DNA from: Desulfosporosinus metallidurans
Lineage (GTDB): Bacteria; Bacillota; Desulfitobacteriia; Desulfitobacteriales; Desulfitobacteriaceae
NCBI RefSeq assembly: GCF_001936615.1
Contig: NZ_MLBF01000024.1
Location: forward strand, 1 to 60,516
Length of the DNA: 60,516 nucleotides
Direction of reading: 5' to 3'
This document shows, one piece after another, positions 47,864 to 58,470 of the stretch. The notes beneath the pieces are model-generated. The model saw nothing but the letters and a program-made list of their open reading frames with translations. It was not told the origin of the DNA and searched no databases. The position numbers were made by a program, and so were the translations under genes. The stretch's first letter is position 1. Every line of letters begins with the position of its first letter.

Positions 47864-48136
47864 GTGCCAAACATTAAATCCGCCATTAAAAGAGTTGAGT
47901 TGGGAAAAGCTCGCATGATTAAGAATGCTGCTGCGAAATCTTTCTTACGAACGACGATTCGCCGTTTTGAAGAATCAGTCACAACGGATTCAGAGACTGC
48001 AGCACTCGCTTTGAAAAAGGCTACTCGTGCTTTGGATAAAGCCTCCTCCAAGGGTTTGATTCATAAGAACTTAGCAGCTCGCAAAAAGTCCCGGCTTACT
48101 AAAAGATTCAGTAAGCATTTTGCCCAAGTTGGGTAA
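47864..48136 (+). CDS. rpsT: 30S ribosomal protein S20
   Basis: 90 residues beginning MPNIKSAIKRVELGKARMIK and rich in lysine and arginine, with the S20 pattern (AALALKKATRALDKASSKGL, LIHKNLAARKKSRLTKRF). The start is GTG with AAAGGAGGTGA upstream. It is the only clear plus-strand gene here and is convergent with holA, sharing a terminator. Confidence 0.97.
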   Translation: MPNIKSAIKRVELGKARMIKNAAAKSFLRTTIRRFEESVTTDSETAALALKKATRALDKASSKGLIHKNLAARKKSRLTKRFSKHFAQVG

Positions 48137-48149
48137 AAAATGAATACAA

Positions 48150-48182
48150 AAAAAGAAAGCGAATTCCGCTTTCTTTTTTTTT
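48150..48182. terminator. Bidirectional terminator between rpsT and holA
   Basis: AGAAAGCG and CGCTTTCT around an AATTC loop, with an A run on the left and T8 on the right. It ends rpsT on the plus strand and holA on the minus strand. Confidence 0.9.
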
Positions 48183-48198
48183 GTTCCTTTTTATCAAT

Positions 48199-49197
48199 TC
48201 ATCCACAAAACCTAATAATCATCATTTCCAACAAGAGTCCCGGATCCCCGCCACTGGTTTTTAATGCCAAATCAGTCTTTAAGCACTCAGACAACGCCTT
48301 AGATAATTGTTCAGTAGATAACTTTACAGATTGTTGCCAGATTTTCTGCGCTTCAAAGGGTGAGATTCCTAACAAGGACGGGGCCTCGACCACATTTCCA
48401 CCACGCCTGCGCAGGGCATTACAGCCCAGAAGAAGCCGGACTTGACGGACGAGCAGCGTCAAGACCTTCAAGGGATGCTCTTCCAACAAAACCTCGTGCA
48501 AAGTTCCTAAGGCCTTTGCGGAGGATCGATTAGCCACCGCATCCAAAAGATCAAAGACGCTTGCCTCAATCGTACGGGTGGAGATCGTCTTAATGTCATC
48601 AGTTGTTATCGTTTGGCGCCCCTCTGTGAAAATCACGAGTTTATCTAATTCTTGGCTTAAAACACCGGTATGATGTCCTACCCATTCGATAAATTGGTAG
48701 GCTGCCTGAGTGTCCATAGATTTTCCCCGAGCTTTTAACTCCAACTGAACCCAAGCTATCCATTCCTGCGGTCGTTTCGGAGCACAAAATTCTAAGATCT
48801 CCCCACCTTTAGCGAGCATCTTATAAAACTTTCTTCCCTTATGTACGCTTTCGGCCATAAATAGGAGACACGTCGAGGGGTTGGGGTTGGAAAAGTAGTC
48901 AAGAAACGGTTCTAAATCTGCCGTTTGCCCGTCCTGAAAATAGGTCACCTCTTCAACGACCACGAGGCGGTTGGCGAAGAAAGACATGGTATTGGCTCGC
49001 TCTACAATGGTGGCGGGAGACAACTCCTTAGCGGAAACCACTTCTATTCCACTTCCAGAAGGATCCGTCATGAAATAGAACGACTTAAGGACTTTCAAAG
49101 CCTCTTGAATTAAGAAGCGGTCCTCCCCATACCACAAATAAACGGCTGGAATTTTTCCCTTCGCTACGCTTTCCTTAATTCGTTCGATTTCACGCAT
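48199..49197 (-). CDS. holA: DNA polymerase III delta subunit
   Basis: 332 residues. An N-terminal AAA+ domain (KIPAVYLWYGEDRFLIQEAL; NRLVVVEEVTYFQ) is followed by domain III (LLVRQVRLLLGCNALRRRGG). Delta opens the sliding clamp within the clamp loader. It lies downstream of comEC, as in Bacillus, and GGAGGTG precedes the ATG. Confidence 0.94.
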   Translation of the reverse strand: MREIERIKESVAKGKIPAVYLWYGEDRFLIQEALKVLKSFYFMTDPSGSGIEVVSAKELSPATIVERANTMSFFANRLVVVEEVTYFQDGQTADLEPFLDYFSNPNPSTCLLFMAESVHKGRKFYKMLAKGGEILEFCAPKRPQEWIAWVQLELKARGKSMDTQAAYQFIEWVGHHTGVLSQELDKLVIFTEGRQTITTDDIKTISTRTIEASVFDLLDAVANRSSAKALGTLHEVLLEEHPLKVLTLLVRQVRLLLGCNALRRRGGNVVEAPSLLGISPFEAQKIWQQSVKLSTEQLSKALSECLKTDLALKTSGGDPGLLLEMMIIRFCG

Positions 49198-49360
49198 CTC
49201 AATCCACCTCCTAGTATTCGTTCGATGAACTAAAACTGAACAGAAGACACTATTTCTTATTCTATCACACTACTGATTTCCCCGTAACTGCCTCATACGT
49301 ATTCATAGATGATACTTTCCCGTACATTCCCCCTTTTCATTATGAGAGATCCCACAAATA

Positions 49361-49396
49361 AAAAGACCCCCCACGGTCCTTGGATCGTGAAGGGGC
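49361..49396 (-). terminator. Terminator after comEC
   Basis: On the minus strand CCCCTTCACGATCC and GGACCGTGGGGGG form an imperfect stem, followed by TCTTTTTATT. It lies in the 301-nt gap between comEC and holA, which otherwise shows only the holA upstream region. Confidence 0.75.
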
Positions 49397-49498
49397 AAAA
49401 GAAAGAGGAGGAGAAAAGAGATGTTCCTTGCTATTGTTACCCAATATTTCCTTTTTATACATTCAGATAATAATTAATGGTAATAATTATAGTGATTT

Positions 49499-52036
49499 CT
49501 AATAACGAGGAATAGATTGCCGACCCGTGACGATTTCCATCCCGCGTTCTCCGATCAAAAAATTCAGTGTTCCGTTTTCGTCCGTCCTAAAAACCGGGAT
49601 GTGACGTTCTTCCCAATACCCCAATACTTCCGGCGAAGGATGACCAAACGTATTTTTCCCCACTGAAATCCATACTGCTTGGGGATGTATCCCATCCAGC
49701 CAGGGTCTATCCAGTGAAAATCGACTCCCATGGTGGGGTTCCTTAAAAAGGTCAGTTTCTAAATCTACGCCCGTCTCAGCGATCTCCTCCATTTCTTCTT
49801 GCTCCATATCCGCTGTTAGCATGACGCTTTGCCCTAGGTAATGAAGCTTGAGAACTAAAGAGTTATTGTTCTGGTCCGAATGCGTCCCAGTAAGAACCTG
49901 ATGCGGCCCCAGCACCTCCAGCCAGGCTCCTGAGTCTAGATCGATCCGATCTCCTGCCTGAAGCATGCTCAAACCCTCTGAATACTGAGTTAGTTCAAAA
50001 GGAAGCCCGTCCTTCCATTCTTCATTTTCCAGTCGAGCTCCCACAGCAGGGACCCCAACCCAATCTGTGGGAATATTAGCGAGCACCGCACGGACTCCCC
50101 CGATATGATCCTGATGCTCATGGGTAATCAGCAGAGCATCCAAATGCCGAATTCCTCTTTCCAATAAGTAAGGCAGAACAATACGCTCTCCAACATCAAA
50201 ACGTTCACTGCGCGGACCCGCATCTAGTAAAATAGCATGTTTCTTGGGCGTTTGGATTAAAATTGCATCCCCTTGCCCCACATCAATCATCACTACTTCC
50301 AGATCGTTCTGGGAATTCCATGGACTCCATAGCAAAAGAAAAATAAGTAGAGCACCACCCAAGCGAGCCAATAATCCATGTCTAAACATTGAACTACTAC
50401 TGGAGATCTCCACCATTAACCCTTGTGCAGTGCGACGAATTCCCGCAGGACATTGTTCAACGATCTTCCCAGCCATTATTTTTGACCCACTACCAAAATG
50501 GAGCATCCTCACTTTGACTATAAAAAGCACGCGCTCTTTTCCCCACAGAACAGTACCTATACCCCCGTACCAAATCAGCCAAAAGAGGGGTCCTGGGTTT
50601 AAAACCCAAACATCAGCGTAAGGTAATTCAGCCAACACCTTTAACATCCCATTTGTTCCAGCTAAAAGCCATAAGCTAACCTGAAACAAAGGAGCAGACA
50701 GGAACCCTGAAAAAGAAAGGACTACCCCGATAAGACCCACTTCGAGCACACTACCCAAGATAAAAAGGATAAAGACATTTGCAAAAAATCCAATCAACGA
50801 CAACCGATGAAACGCAGAGATCAAAAGCGGAAGTGTAGCCACTTGCGCCGCTAAAGTGCCAGCAACAGCGAAACGAAATAGGGTGGGGATGCGTTCAAAC
50901 AACGCTCTCTTGAGAATCCGGGGGGTAAGTACAACAATGCCCCAGGCGGCTGCAAAAGAAAGTTGAAAACCAAGATCCTGAATGATTAAAGGGTTCTGGA
51001 TAAATAGGCCTGCCGCAGCAAAAAACAACCAACGCAACGTGGCCACTTGTCCCCGCCCCAAACGCCCCAGTAAAACCGCAATTCCCAAAACAGTCGCTCT
51101 GATAATCGGGGCATTACCTCCACAAAGCGCAGCATAGAGTAGCAATACTAAAATCGTTCCACTAATTCGAATTCGCTGAGATAATAAACTTAGAAGCATC
51201 CAGGAAAGTGCAAGTACAAAGGCAACATTTGACCCCGAAGCCGCAAAGACGTGTAGCACGCCCGTGACCTTGTAGCGCTCTTGGACCTGCTCCGGAATAC
51301 GGCTAGAATCTCCGAAGAAGATCCCCTCTAAAACTCCAGTTTCCTTCGGATCCCACCCCTCTAGCTGACTTCGGACTTGCTGGCGAATCTTCCAGGTTAG
51401 ACTGGGTTCCCCCACAGAAGTGAGCACAGCATCCCCTTTCGCATTCAAAGTGCCGCTTAACCCTCTAACCCCATAATAAAGGCGCAGGTCAAACGCACCC
51501 GGAGTACCCACCAGCTTTGGTCTTTCCAAGCGCGCTTGAAAACTCACATGATCCCCGGATTGAACCCGTTTCCACTCTCCAGGAATCTCCCCCAATTTAT
51601 TAGCATAAACAGTCAGGCGATAAGTCTGACCCTTAAGTTCTTGCCTAAGATCAGCCTGAGTATTGCTGAGGTTCTTCTGCGTGTCGGCGCCTGGTTCCAC
51701 TTTCTCGACGCGCAGTGTCCCAACTGCCTTATCCTCTAACATATTCCAGTCTTGTAAAAGACCCACAATCTCTACATGATCCAAGATGAGGGGCTCTGGC
51801 AATGTTCGGTCCGCTAAAGCACCGTACACAAAGCCAAATAAGAGACTTGCACCCAGTAAAACAATCTCAGGCCGAAACACTCTACCAAAAAAATCACGGG
51901 GCCGCCATAAAACAAGGCGTACCCCTATCAGAACAAGAAACGCTAAACCCCAGATTCGTGTTGGTTCTGGCAAATATGCGCCAACCATTCCCCCTATCAA
52001 CAGGGCTGCCGATCGTCGAATCCAGGTATCTTTCAT
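49499..52036 (-). CDS. comEC: Competence protein ComEC/Rec2
   Basis: 845 residues. A DUF4131 N-terminal region and the ten-or-so-helix Competence domain (GSNVAFVLALSWMLLS; FQLSFAAAWGIVVLTPRIL) are followed by a C-terminal metallo-beta-lactamase domain (VGQGDAILIQTP; ITHEHQDHIGG; TADMEQEEME). ComEC forms the membrane channel for single-stranded DNA uptake and the MBL domain may be the nuclease. It overlaps comEA by 4 nt. Confidence 0.95.
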   Translation of the reverse strand: MKDTWIRRSAALLIGGMVGAYLPEPTRIWGLAFLVLIGVRLVLWRPRDFFGRVFRPEIVLLGASLLFGFVYGALADRTLPEPLILDHVEIVGLLQDWNMLEDKAVGTLRVEKVEPGADTQKNLSNTQADLRQELKGQTYRLTVYANKLGEIPGEWKRVQSGDHVSFQARLERPKLVGTPGAFDLRLYYGVRGLSGTLNAKGDAVLTSVGEPSLTWKIRQQVRSQLEGWDPKETGVLEGIFFGDSSRIPEQVQERYKVTGVLHVFAASGSNVAFVLALSWMLLSLLSQRIRISGTILVLLLYAALCGGNAPIIRATVLGIAVLLGRLGRGQVATLRWLFFAAAGLFIQNPLIIQDLGFQLSFAAAWGIVVLTPRILKRALFERIPTLFRFAVAGTLAAQVATLPLLISAFHRLSLIGFFANVFILFILGSVLEVGLIGVVLSFSGFLSAPLFQVSLWLLAGTNGMLKVLAELPYADVWVLNPGPLFWLIWYGGIGTVLWGKERVLFIVKVRMLHFGSGSKIMAGKIVEQCPAGIRRTAQGLMVEISSSSSMFRHGLLARLGGALLIFLLLWSPWNSQNDLEVVMIDVGQGDAILIQTPKKHAILLDAGPRSERFDVGERIVLPYLLERGIRHLDALLITHEHQDHIGGVRAVLANIPTDWVGVPAVGARLENEEWKDGLPFELTQYSEGLSMLQAGDRIDLDSGAWLEVLGPHQVLTGTHSDQNNNSLVLKLHYLGQSVMLTADMEQEEMEEIAETGVDLETDLFKEPHHGSRFSLDRPWLDGIHPQAVWISVGKNTFGHPSPEVLGYWEERHIPVFRTDENGTLNFLIGERGMEIVTGRQSIPRY

Positions 52037-52686
52037 GGGGTAACCGTCACTTGAGAAGCCATCTTCTCATAAGTTTTAGCTCCAATTCCGGAAACATTTT
52101 GCAAGTCTTCAGGGCGTGCAAATGGTCCATGTTCCGTCCGATATTGAATAATGTGTCCCGCTAATGCCGGTCCAACTCCAGACAGCTTGTCCAGTTCCAC
52201 CTCTCCAGCGGTATTAATATTAATTTTCCCACCAGCCGTTACTGGACTAGTGCTTCCAGAGTTTATCGATTCAACGCTAACCGTTCCGGTACCGATCCCC
52301 TTCGTTGACCCAGTATTATTTGCGGTACTACTCACGACACTTGATGAACTTCCAACTCCTGTAGAGATCGCGGGAAGAGGGAGGCTCTTATACGGAACCG
52401 AAACCTTTTGTCCATCCTTAAGTTTTTCGGCAGGATTCATACTATCTACGTTAGCCTCCTGTAAAGGATGAACCTGCTTTAGAGCATCATCTAAGCGGGC
52501 ATCCGGGGCTAAATGAACAAGCCCTGGTTTCTCTACTGCTCCGGCAACGTAAACAACGATTTCTCGGCTTGTAACCGTTTTTTGAAGATAGGCATTAGCT
52601 CCATGGGGCAAAAATAGTTTCCAAATTGCAAAAATCACGAGACCCACGAGCACAAGCCACCAAGCATAGCGCAGCTTACGTTCCAT
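52033..52686 (-). CDS. comEA: Competence DNA receptor ComEA
   Basis: 217 residues. Membrane anchor at about 7-24 (YAWWLVLVGLVIFAIWKLFL), an SLBB-type domain (VYVAGAVEKPGLVHLAP), a serine/threonine/glycine-rich linker, and two helix-hairpin-helix motifs (INTAGEVELDKLSGVGPALA; LQNVSGIGAKTYEKM) that bind double-stranded DNA. It feeds DNA to ComEC, encoded next. Confidence 0.95.
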   Translation of the reverse strand: MERKLRYAWWLVLVGLVIFAIWKLFLPHGANAYLQKTVTSREIVVYVAGAVEKPGLVHLAPDARLDDALKQVHPLQEANVDSMNPAEKLKDGQKVSVPYKSLPLPAISTGVGSSSSVVSSTANNTGSTKGIGTGTVSVESINSGSTSPVTAGGKININTAGEVELDKLSGVGPALAGHIIQYRTEHGPFARPEDLQNVSGIGAKTYEKMASQVTVTP

Positions 52687-52840
52687 TCGCAGTTACTCCC
52701 TTTCTATTTATTAAGCTTATCCAAACAGGCTTGCATCTCTTATCGTAGAGTGATTAGTTCTGATTTCGCTCTATTCCTTCTTTTTCCTGCTGCGAAATCC
52801 TGTTTATCCTGTCGGATCTGGTAGTTTCAAGTAACTGGAT

Positions 52841-52875
52841 ATGCAAGTATTGGGGACGGTTCCTGACTTGCATAA
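52841..52875. repeat. Solitary REP-like palindrome
   Basis: ATGCAAGTATTGGGGACGGT then TCCTGACTTGCAT: outer arms ATGCAAGT and ACTTGCAT pair, and the core carries GGGGACGGTTCTTGAC-like sequence. It is the same motif as beside the RAYT. The stretch 52687-52840 shows no gene, and 52876-53014 holds only scattered AT-rich sequence. Confidence 0.75.
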
Positions 52876-53014
52876 TATCCTTGCTTAACTCAACAAACTT
52901 TGGCCTCCTTTTCTTTTCAAATCCCTTCGTCACATTCTCTGACCATTGTACAGACCACTGTCTCCTGAATATAGTGAGAAATTTAATTCATATGTTCGGA
53001 TGCGAGCATATGTG

Positions 53015-53469
53015 ATGCAAGTCCGAGAACCGTCCCCGACTTGCACCCCCGACTTGCACCTACTTGCATGAAAACGACCGACCCCAAATACGGGGCAGTT
53101 AAAGTTGAATACAAGTCAAGGACTGTCCCCGATTTGCATGTAGACGGTGCACACGAAGTGTGCCATCCCCCCAAACGCTCCATCTCCCGTCTTCCGTTCC
53201 CCGACCCAAGCCTAGGACGCAGTGTGACACGAGCGCGACGTATTTACGTAAGCAGATTAGCAAACTTCCGTTAAAGCGACCGACCCCAGACACGGGGCAG
53301 TGCACAAGGAGGTGCACTGCCGCCAACTGCGCCAAGGACGGCGCATTTGGCGGGAACCCCGCTCCCAAAGACGGGAGCTTGAACGGTTAGTTTGCTCTGC
53401 GTCGTAGTACCGAGCGCTGTGTTACACAAGTCCTTCTCTGCGTCGTAACACTGAGCGCTGTGTCACACA
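53015..53469 (-). repeat. Structured dispersed repeat, copy F
   Basis: REP core ATGCAAGTCCGAGAACCGTC, a stray GACCGACCCCAAATACGGGG fragment (53074-53098), a second REP core with GACGGTGCACA hairpin, GACGTATTTACGTAAGCAGA, and a shortened central module. The terminal ~45 bases (CTCTGCGTCGTA...GTGTYACACAAGT) are present twice in tandem. The end runs directly into the stop codon of the PIN-PhoH gene (0 nt gap). Confidence 0.85.
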
Positions 53470-53471
53470 AG

Positions 53472-54801
53472 TTACAACAACTGAGCGGTCTGCGTTGCAA
53501 GTTCACTTCGCTCCCCATGAATTAGTCGGACCTGGCCGTAAAAAGATTGTCCATTCAGGCGCGAAGCAACATACGCAAGCCCATTACTTTCTTTGTCCAG
53601 ATAAGGATGATCAATTTGATCCAGATCTCCGCAAAGCACAATCTTTGTGCCCTCACCAGCACGGGTAATAATCGTCTTAATTTCGTGCACTGAAAGGTTC
53701 TGAGCCTCATCAATAATCATAAACTGGTGAGGAATACTTCTGCCCCGGATGTAGGTGAGCACTTCAATTTCAAGTTGCCTCTTCTTGACTAAAAGATCAA
53801 TGGCACTGTCAATCAAAGCATCACCGCTCCTTTCACGTTCCTTTTCCCGGCGTGGACGAAGCAAATACTCGAGATTATCATAAATTGGTTGCATATATGG
53901 GCGAACTTTCTGATCCTTTTCCCCCGGAAGAAACCCAATGTCCTTACCAAAAGGGACAATCGGACGAGCGCAAAGCATCCTAATATAAGTTTCAGCATGA
54001 ACTGTTTGTTCTAAGCCGCTCGCCAAAGCCAGCAACGTCTTTCCTGTGCCTGCTGGCCCCATCAAATTGACCAACTTAATCTCCGGATTGTTGAGCATTT
54101 CCAAGGCCCAGGACTGTTCTAGATTCTTAGGTCTAATATCCCAGGAAGCGAAATTCCCCCCCCATCTGATAGACTAATCTCGTCCCATCCTTAGAAGAAA
54201 CAAGGGGAAGGACACTGTTATCACTAATAACTGCTTTTATGCAGCGGTTCGGTGGCATGGGAACCTCTAAGGGAATATATTCATTTTGGTAGAGTGCGGC
54301 AACCTCCGTATCCTCAAGCGTCAATATTACGATCTCATCTAAGATCGGGGGGAGAACTACTTTATCATTACTGTAATCTTCAGTCAAAATTCCCAAAGCG
54401 TCCGCTTTGACGCGCATGGCAATGTCTTTGGTAACCAAAATAACAGTGCGTTTTTCTTCACGCGCCAAGTTTAATGTGACCGCCAGAATCCGATTGTCTG
54501 CCAAAGCCAGGTCCGAGTTTATCGGCAAAATTTCATTAGAATAATGATTTAACTCAATCCGAACCTTACCTCCGTCCGGCAAGAGAACACCCTGAGAAAG
54601 TTGACCCTTGCCTCGTAAACGATCAAGATGACGGATTGCCTCCCGGGCAGCTCGACCAACATTCTCTAAAAGTCGTTTCTTACTTTCTATTTCTTCTAAA
54701 ACTACATAGGGAATAACGACATCGTTATCACGGAATTGAAACAGTGCATTAGGGTCGTGCAGTAACACACTGGAATCAAGTACATATACTTTTTGCAACA
54801 A
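53472..54801 (-). pseudogene. PIN-PhoH fusion protein (YlaK/PhoH2 type), split by a +1 frameshift
   Basis: Two adjacent frames make one protein of about 440 residues. The first (54801-54133, TTG start) holds the PIN nuclease domain, MLQKVYVLDSSVLLHDPNA, with ADNRILAVTL and VTKDIAMRVKADALG. The second (from about 54151 to 53472) holds the PhoH ATPase, GPAGTGKTLLALASGL and FMIIDEAQNL. The break is in a run of eight Gs on the minus strand (8 C at 54156-54163): dropping one G joins QMGG to NFASWDIRPKNLEQSW and restores the frame. It may be a sequencing or assembly error, a phase-variable tract, or a true pseudogene. The family is an RNA helicase/RNase. Confidence 0.85.
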
Positions 54802-54990
54802 TAATACACCCCTTCTTTAACGCTCTCTAATACTATATTCCAGATCATGCCAATTATCTTCAACATGACAGCCCGTTACTGATCCCACTCTCTCTTAAAC
54901 TATATTCCAGAATGAACTAAGCATTCTCAACCCGCTGAACCCCCCTAAAAAAATCCCCTGCCCTTAAAAATATAAACGACCCCTATACAA

Positions 54991-55458
54991 GATGGCGCAC
55001 ACGAAATGTGCCGTCTCGATGAACGCAAAAAGGGACGGTTGTTGACTTTGTTCCAAGTCAACAACCGTCCCTACCATTCTTCTACTATCCCCGATTTAAG
55101 ATACAGACAGTGCACACGAAGTGTACCGTCCACCCAAACGGTCCATCTCCCGTCATTCCATCTCTCCGTCCTCCGACCCAAGACCGGGACGCAGTGTGAC
55201 ACGAGCGCGACGTATTTACGTAAGCAGATTAGCAAACTCCGTGAAAGCGACCGACCCCAGACACGGGGCAGTGCACAAGGTCCCTTCTCGCCATCCTTGG
55301 CTACAGGGACACTCGGCCATCCTTGGCCAGCGGATGTGCACTGCCGCCAACTGCGCCAAGGACGGCGCATTTGGCGGGAACCCCGCACCCCATAGCCGGG
55401 AGCTTGAACGGCTAGTTTGCTCTGCGTCGTAACACCGAGCGCTGTGTCACACAAGTCC
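54991..55458 (-). repeat. Structured dispersed repeat, copy G, with a REPIN
   Basis: A GATGGCGCACA/TGTGCCGTC hairpin (54991-55015), then two inverted REP units forming a 17-bp stem (55033-55074: AGGGACGGTTGTTGACT and AAGTCAACAACCGTCCCT). The full-length element follows: GACAGTGCACACGAAGTGTA, GACGTATTTACGTAAGCAGA, GACCGACCCCAGACACGGGG, the central module and GTGTCACACAAGTCC. The end is 1 nt from the leuS stop codon. The stretch 54802-54990 holds the upstream region of the PIN-PhoH gene and nothing else clear. Confidence 0.85.
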
Positions 55459-55459
55459 C

Positions 55460-57928
55460 TTACTTTACAACCACGTTAACGAGTTTACCTGGAACCGTAA
55501 TGACTTTAACAATCGTTTTCCCTTTCGTCCATTCACTAACTTTGGGCAGGGAAAGTACCATAGGTTCCAACTCTGCAGCTGATAGTTCAGCGGACACTTG
55601 AATTCGGTCACGAACTCTCCCATTGACCTGGAGAATTACAGTCACTTCATCTTGAACAAGGGCGGTTTCGTCAACCTCAGGCCAAGGCTGTTGGTGAATG
55701 CTCTCTGTATGCCCAATTTCCCGCCAAAGTTCTTCCGTAATGTGCGGAGCGAAAGGAGCAAGGAGGATAAGAATTCCCTCCAACGCCTCCCGGCTGACTG
55801 CAGCATCCGCCGTTGGCTGTTCCTTGTAGATATACAAGGCATTGACCCATTCCATGATGGTGCTAATCGCCGTGTTAAAATTAAAGCGAGTTCCGATATC
55901 TGTCGTCACCCTCTGAATGGCTAGGTGAGTATGGCGGCGCATTTCCTTACTAAGAGTGTCGAGGTAACCCCATCCTCCCGCTTGTTGAATGGACGCAATT
56001 CCAGCAACTAACCGCCAAACACGATTGAGGAAACGATAACACCCTTCAACCCCTTGATCACTCCACTCCAAATCTCTCTCTGGGGGGGCAGCGAACAGGA
56101 TAAATAATCGTGCGGTATCTGCTCCATATTTTCCAATGATCACTTCTGGACTGACAATATTCCCTTTGGATTTAGACATTTTGGATCCATCCATACAAAC
56201 CATCCCTTGCGTAAGCAAGTTTTGGAAGGGTTCATCCACCTTTATGTATCCAAAATCTCGTAAAGCCTTGGTAAAAAACCGCGCATACAGGAGGTGTAGG
56301 ATCGCATGTTCCACCCCACCGACGTACTGATCCACATTCATCCATTGATCCACGGCAGCTTTGGAAAAGGGTAGCTCCGTGTTACGAGGATCAGTATAGC
56401 GAAGAAAATACCACGAAGAACAAGCAAACGTATCCATCGTATCCGTCTCTCGCCGAGCATCCCCACCACACTGCGGGCAGGTTGTTTCAATAAACGACGG
56501 CGAGGTGGCTAGCGGGTTTTCTCCAGCTTTAAAGACAACATCCGCCGGGAGCATTACGGGCAACTGTTCGTCCGGAACCGGTACGGTTCCACAGGATTCA
56601 CAATAAACCATTGGAATGGGTGCACCCCAATAACGTTGACGTGAAATGAGCCAGTCACGCAACCGAAAATTAACTTTTCGTTGACCTACGCCAAGGCGCT
56701 CCGCTTCATCGGCAATCCTCTCCCAGCCCTCATCATTCTTTAAACCGTCAAACGAACCGGAATGAACCATAACCCCTTCTCCCGTGTAAGCTGCCTTAAG
56801 GGGCTGATCTTTCGCTTCCGAGGGGCTTCCTAGAGGCATAACAACCGTTTTAATTTCTAAGTTGTACTTCGTTGCAAATTCAAAATCCCGTTCGTCGTGA
56901 GCGGGCACACCCATGACAGCCCCCGTTCCATATTCTAAAAGAACGTAGTTGGCAATCCAAATCGGCACTTTTTCCCCACTGAGCGGATTGAGGCAATACG
57001 CCCCGATGAACAGCCCTTCCTTTTCAGCGTCAGTGGATGTTCGTGCAATTTCATTAAGGCCATTCATTTTTGTGATAAATGCCATCACATTTGCTTCATA
57101 CTCCGTCCCACCGACCAGTTCAAGGACAAGTGGATGCTCCGGGGCTAAAACGACATAGCTCACCCCAAAAAGAGTGTCAACTCGGGTAGTGTAAACTGAA
57201 ATCTTCTCCGAGCGTTCTTCCAGAGCAAATTGAACTTCCACCCCTTCAGAGCGGCCAATCCAATTACGTTGCATGGTTTTTACCTTTTCAGGCCATCCCG
57301 GCAACTTATCTAAATCTTCAAGCAAAACATCCGCATAATCTGTGATTTTAAAAAACCACTGCTCTAAGTTTTTCTTTGTCACTAGGGTATCACAACGTTC
57401 ACACGCACCATCCACGACTTGTTCATTGGCAAGTACCGTGCTACAGGACGGACACCAGTTCACAGCAGCTTTCTTCTTATATACCAGACCATGTTTGTAA
57501 AACTCTAAAAACAACCACTGCGTCCATTTATAGTATCCCGGGTGACATGTCGCCATTTCCCGGTCCCAATCATAGGAAAGCCCCATCTCCTGCAGCTGAC
57601 GCCGCATGTTCGCAATATTTTTCCAAGTCCAGTCTGCCGGAGGAGTTTGGTGCTTAATCGCAGCATTTTCTGCGGGCAAGCCAAAGGAATCCCAACCGAT
57701 GGGGTGGAGCACATTATACCCTTTCATCCGTTTGAAGCGAGCAATGACGTCAGCAATAGAATAGTTACGCACATGCCCCATATGCAAATTTCCTGAAGGA
57801 TAAGGAAACATGGCCAGAGCGTAATACTTAGGCTTTGAGGAATTCTCCTCTGTCTTATAGGCTTTTTTCTCCGCCCAGTGTTTCTGCCACTTCGATTCGA
57901 TCTCGGAAAATGAATATTTCTCTTGCAT
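55460..57928 (-). CDS. leuS: Leucyl-tRNA synthetase
   Basis: 822 residues, class I. The HIGH motif is [20 protein letters not shown] is [11 protein letters not shown], and the CP1 editing domain lies between them. A zinc-binding knuckle is at CPSC...CERC (about 155-180). It charges tRNA-Leu. No T-box is seen in its 179-nt upstream gap. A weak TTGACT-N17-TAGTTT promoter may lie there, after the rsfS terminator. Confidence 0.98.
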   Translation of the reverse strand: MQEKYSFSEIESKWQKHWAEKKAYKTEENSSKPKYYALAMFPYPSGNLHMGHVRNYSIADVIARFKRMKGYNVLHPIGWDSFGLPAENAAIKHQTPPADWTWKNIANMRRQLQEMGLSYDWDREMATCHPGYYKWTQWLFLEFYKHGLVYKKKAAVNWCPSCSTVLANEQVVDGACERCDTLVTKKNLEQWFFKITDYADVLLEDLDKLPGWPEKVKTMQRNWIGRSEGVEVQFALEERSEKISVYTTRVDTLFGVSYVVLAPEHPLVLELVGGTEYEANVMAFITKMNGLNEIARTSTDAEKEGLFIGAYCLNPLSGEKVPIWIANYVLLEYGTGAVMGVPAHDERDFEFATKYNLEIKTVVMPLGSPSEAKDQPLKAAYTGEGVMVHSGSFDGLKNDEGWERIADEAERLGVGQRKVNFRLRDWLISRQRYWGAPIPMVYCESCGTVPVPDEQLPVMLPADVVFKAGENPLATSPSFIETTCPQCGGDARRETDTMDTFACSSWYFLRYTDPRNTELPFSKAAVDQWMNVDQYVGGVEHAILHLLYARFFTKALRDFGYIKVDEPFQNLLTQGMVCMDGSKMSKSKGNIVSPEVIIGKYGADTARLFILFAAPPERDLEWSDQGVEGCYRFLNRVWRLVAGIASIQQAGGWGYLDTLSKEMRRHTHLAIQRVTTDIGTRFNFNTAISTIMEWVNALYIYKEQPTADAAVSREALEGILILLAPFAPHITEELWREIGHTESIHQQPWPEVDETALVQDEVTVILQVNGRVRDRIQVSAELSAAELEPMVLSLPKVSEWTKGKTIVKVITVPGKLVNVVVK

Positions 57929-58061
57929 AGACCCTTCCCCCTTAAATTATAGAAAACCCTCAATCCGTAACTTCTAGTTACACATATGTACCCCAAAACT
58001 ATTACTTAACGATATGTAAGTCAAGGGAGAACCCCCAAAAACGTTTACATCCAGATATGCC

Positions 58062-58087
58062 AAAAATCCCCCCGTCCCAAAGGGACG
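58062..58087 (-). terminator. Terminator after rsfS
   Basis: On the minus strand CGTCCC/GGGACG around TTT followed by GGGGGATTTTT, about 21 nt past the rsfS stop codon and ahead of leuS. Confidence 0.75.
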
Positions 58088-58107
58088 AGAGGCTTGCTCC
58101 CTAGAGA

Positions 58108-58470
58108 CTAATTCACATTAGTATCGAATGAGACTACTTCCGCATCTTTCCAGAGACGCTCAAGCTGATAAAATTCGCGCTGATCCGGGGTCATAATATG
58201 AACCACTAAATCGCCACCGCAATCCATTAAAACCCATTTGGCCGCTGGTAATCCCTCAAGATGAAGAACGGAAACTCCGATTTCTGGCAGCTTTTCTTCC
58301 AAATGGTCCGTTATTGCTTTAACCTGAGTGGTTGTATTCCCTGTCACAATCAAGCAATAATCTGAAACCTTCGAAATACTCCTCAAATCCAGAAGGGAAA
58401 TATCCCCACCTTTTTTGTCTTCAACGAAACTAACCACTTTACTAAGCATTTTTTGATCAAGTTCCAACAT
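58108..58470 (-). CDS. rsfS: Ribosomal silencing factor RsfS
   Basis: 120 residues of the RsfS/Iojap family (DYCLIVTGNTTTQVKAITDH; KWVLMDCGGDLVVHIMTPDQ; REFYQLERLWKDAEV). It binds L14 and keeps 50S and 30S apart when nutrients run short. AGGAGG precedes the ATG, which lies inside the end of yqeK (14-nt overlap). The nadD-yqeK-rsfS order is standard. Confidence 0.96.
   Translation of the reverse strand: MLELDQKMLSKVVSFVEDKKGGDISLLDLRSISKVSDYCLIVTGNTTTQVKAITDHLEEKLPEIGVSVLHLEGLPAAKWVLMDCGGDLVVHIMTPDQREFYQLERLWKDAEVVSFDTNVN

Noticed and set aside
55071..55454. A 127-codon minus-strand frame similar to ones at 28820-29032 and 32432-32644
   Set aside because: Their similarity comes from the shared repeat (copies G, C and D), the frames differ in length and lack ribosome sites, and the sequence changes look like RNA or DNA structure rather than protein conservation.
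57929..58107. T-box leader for leuS
   Set aside because: The gap is only 179 nt and lacks the GGGTGGNACCGCG motif; the one hairpin present belongs to the rsfS terminator.
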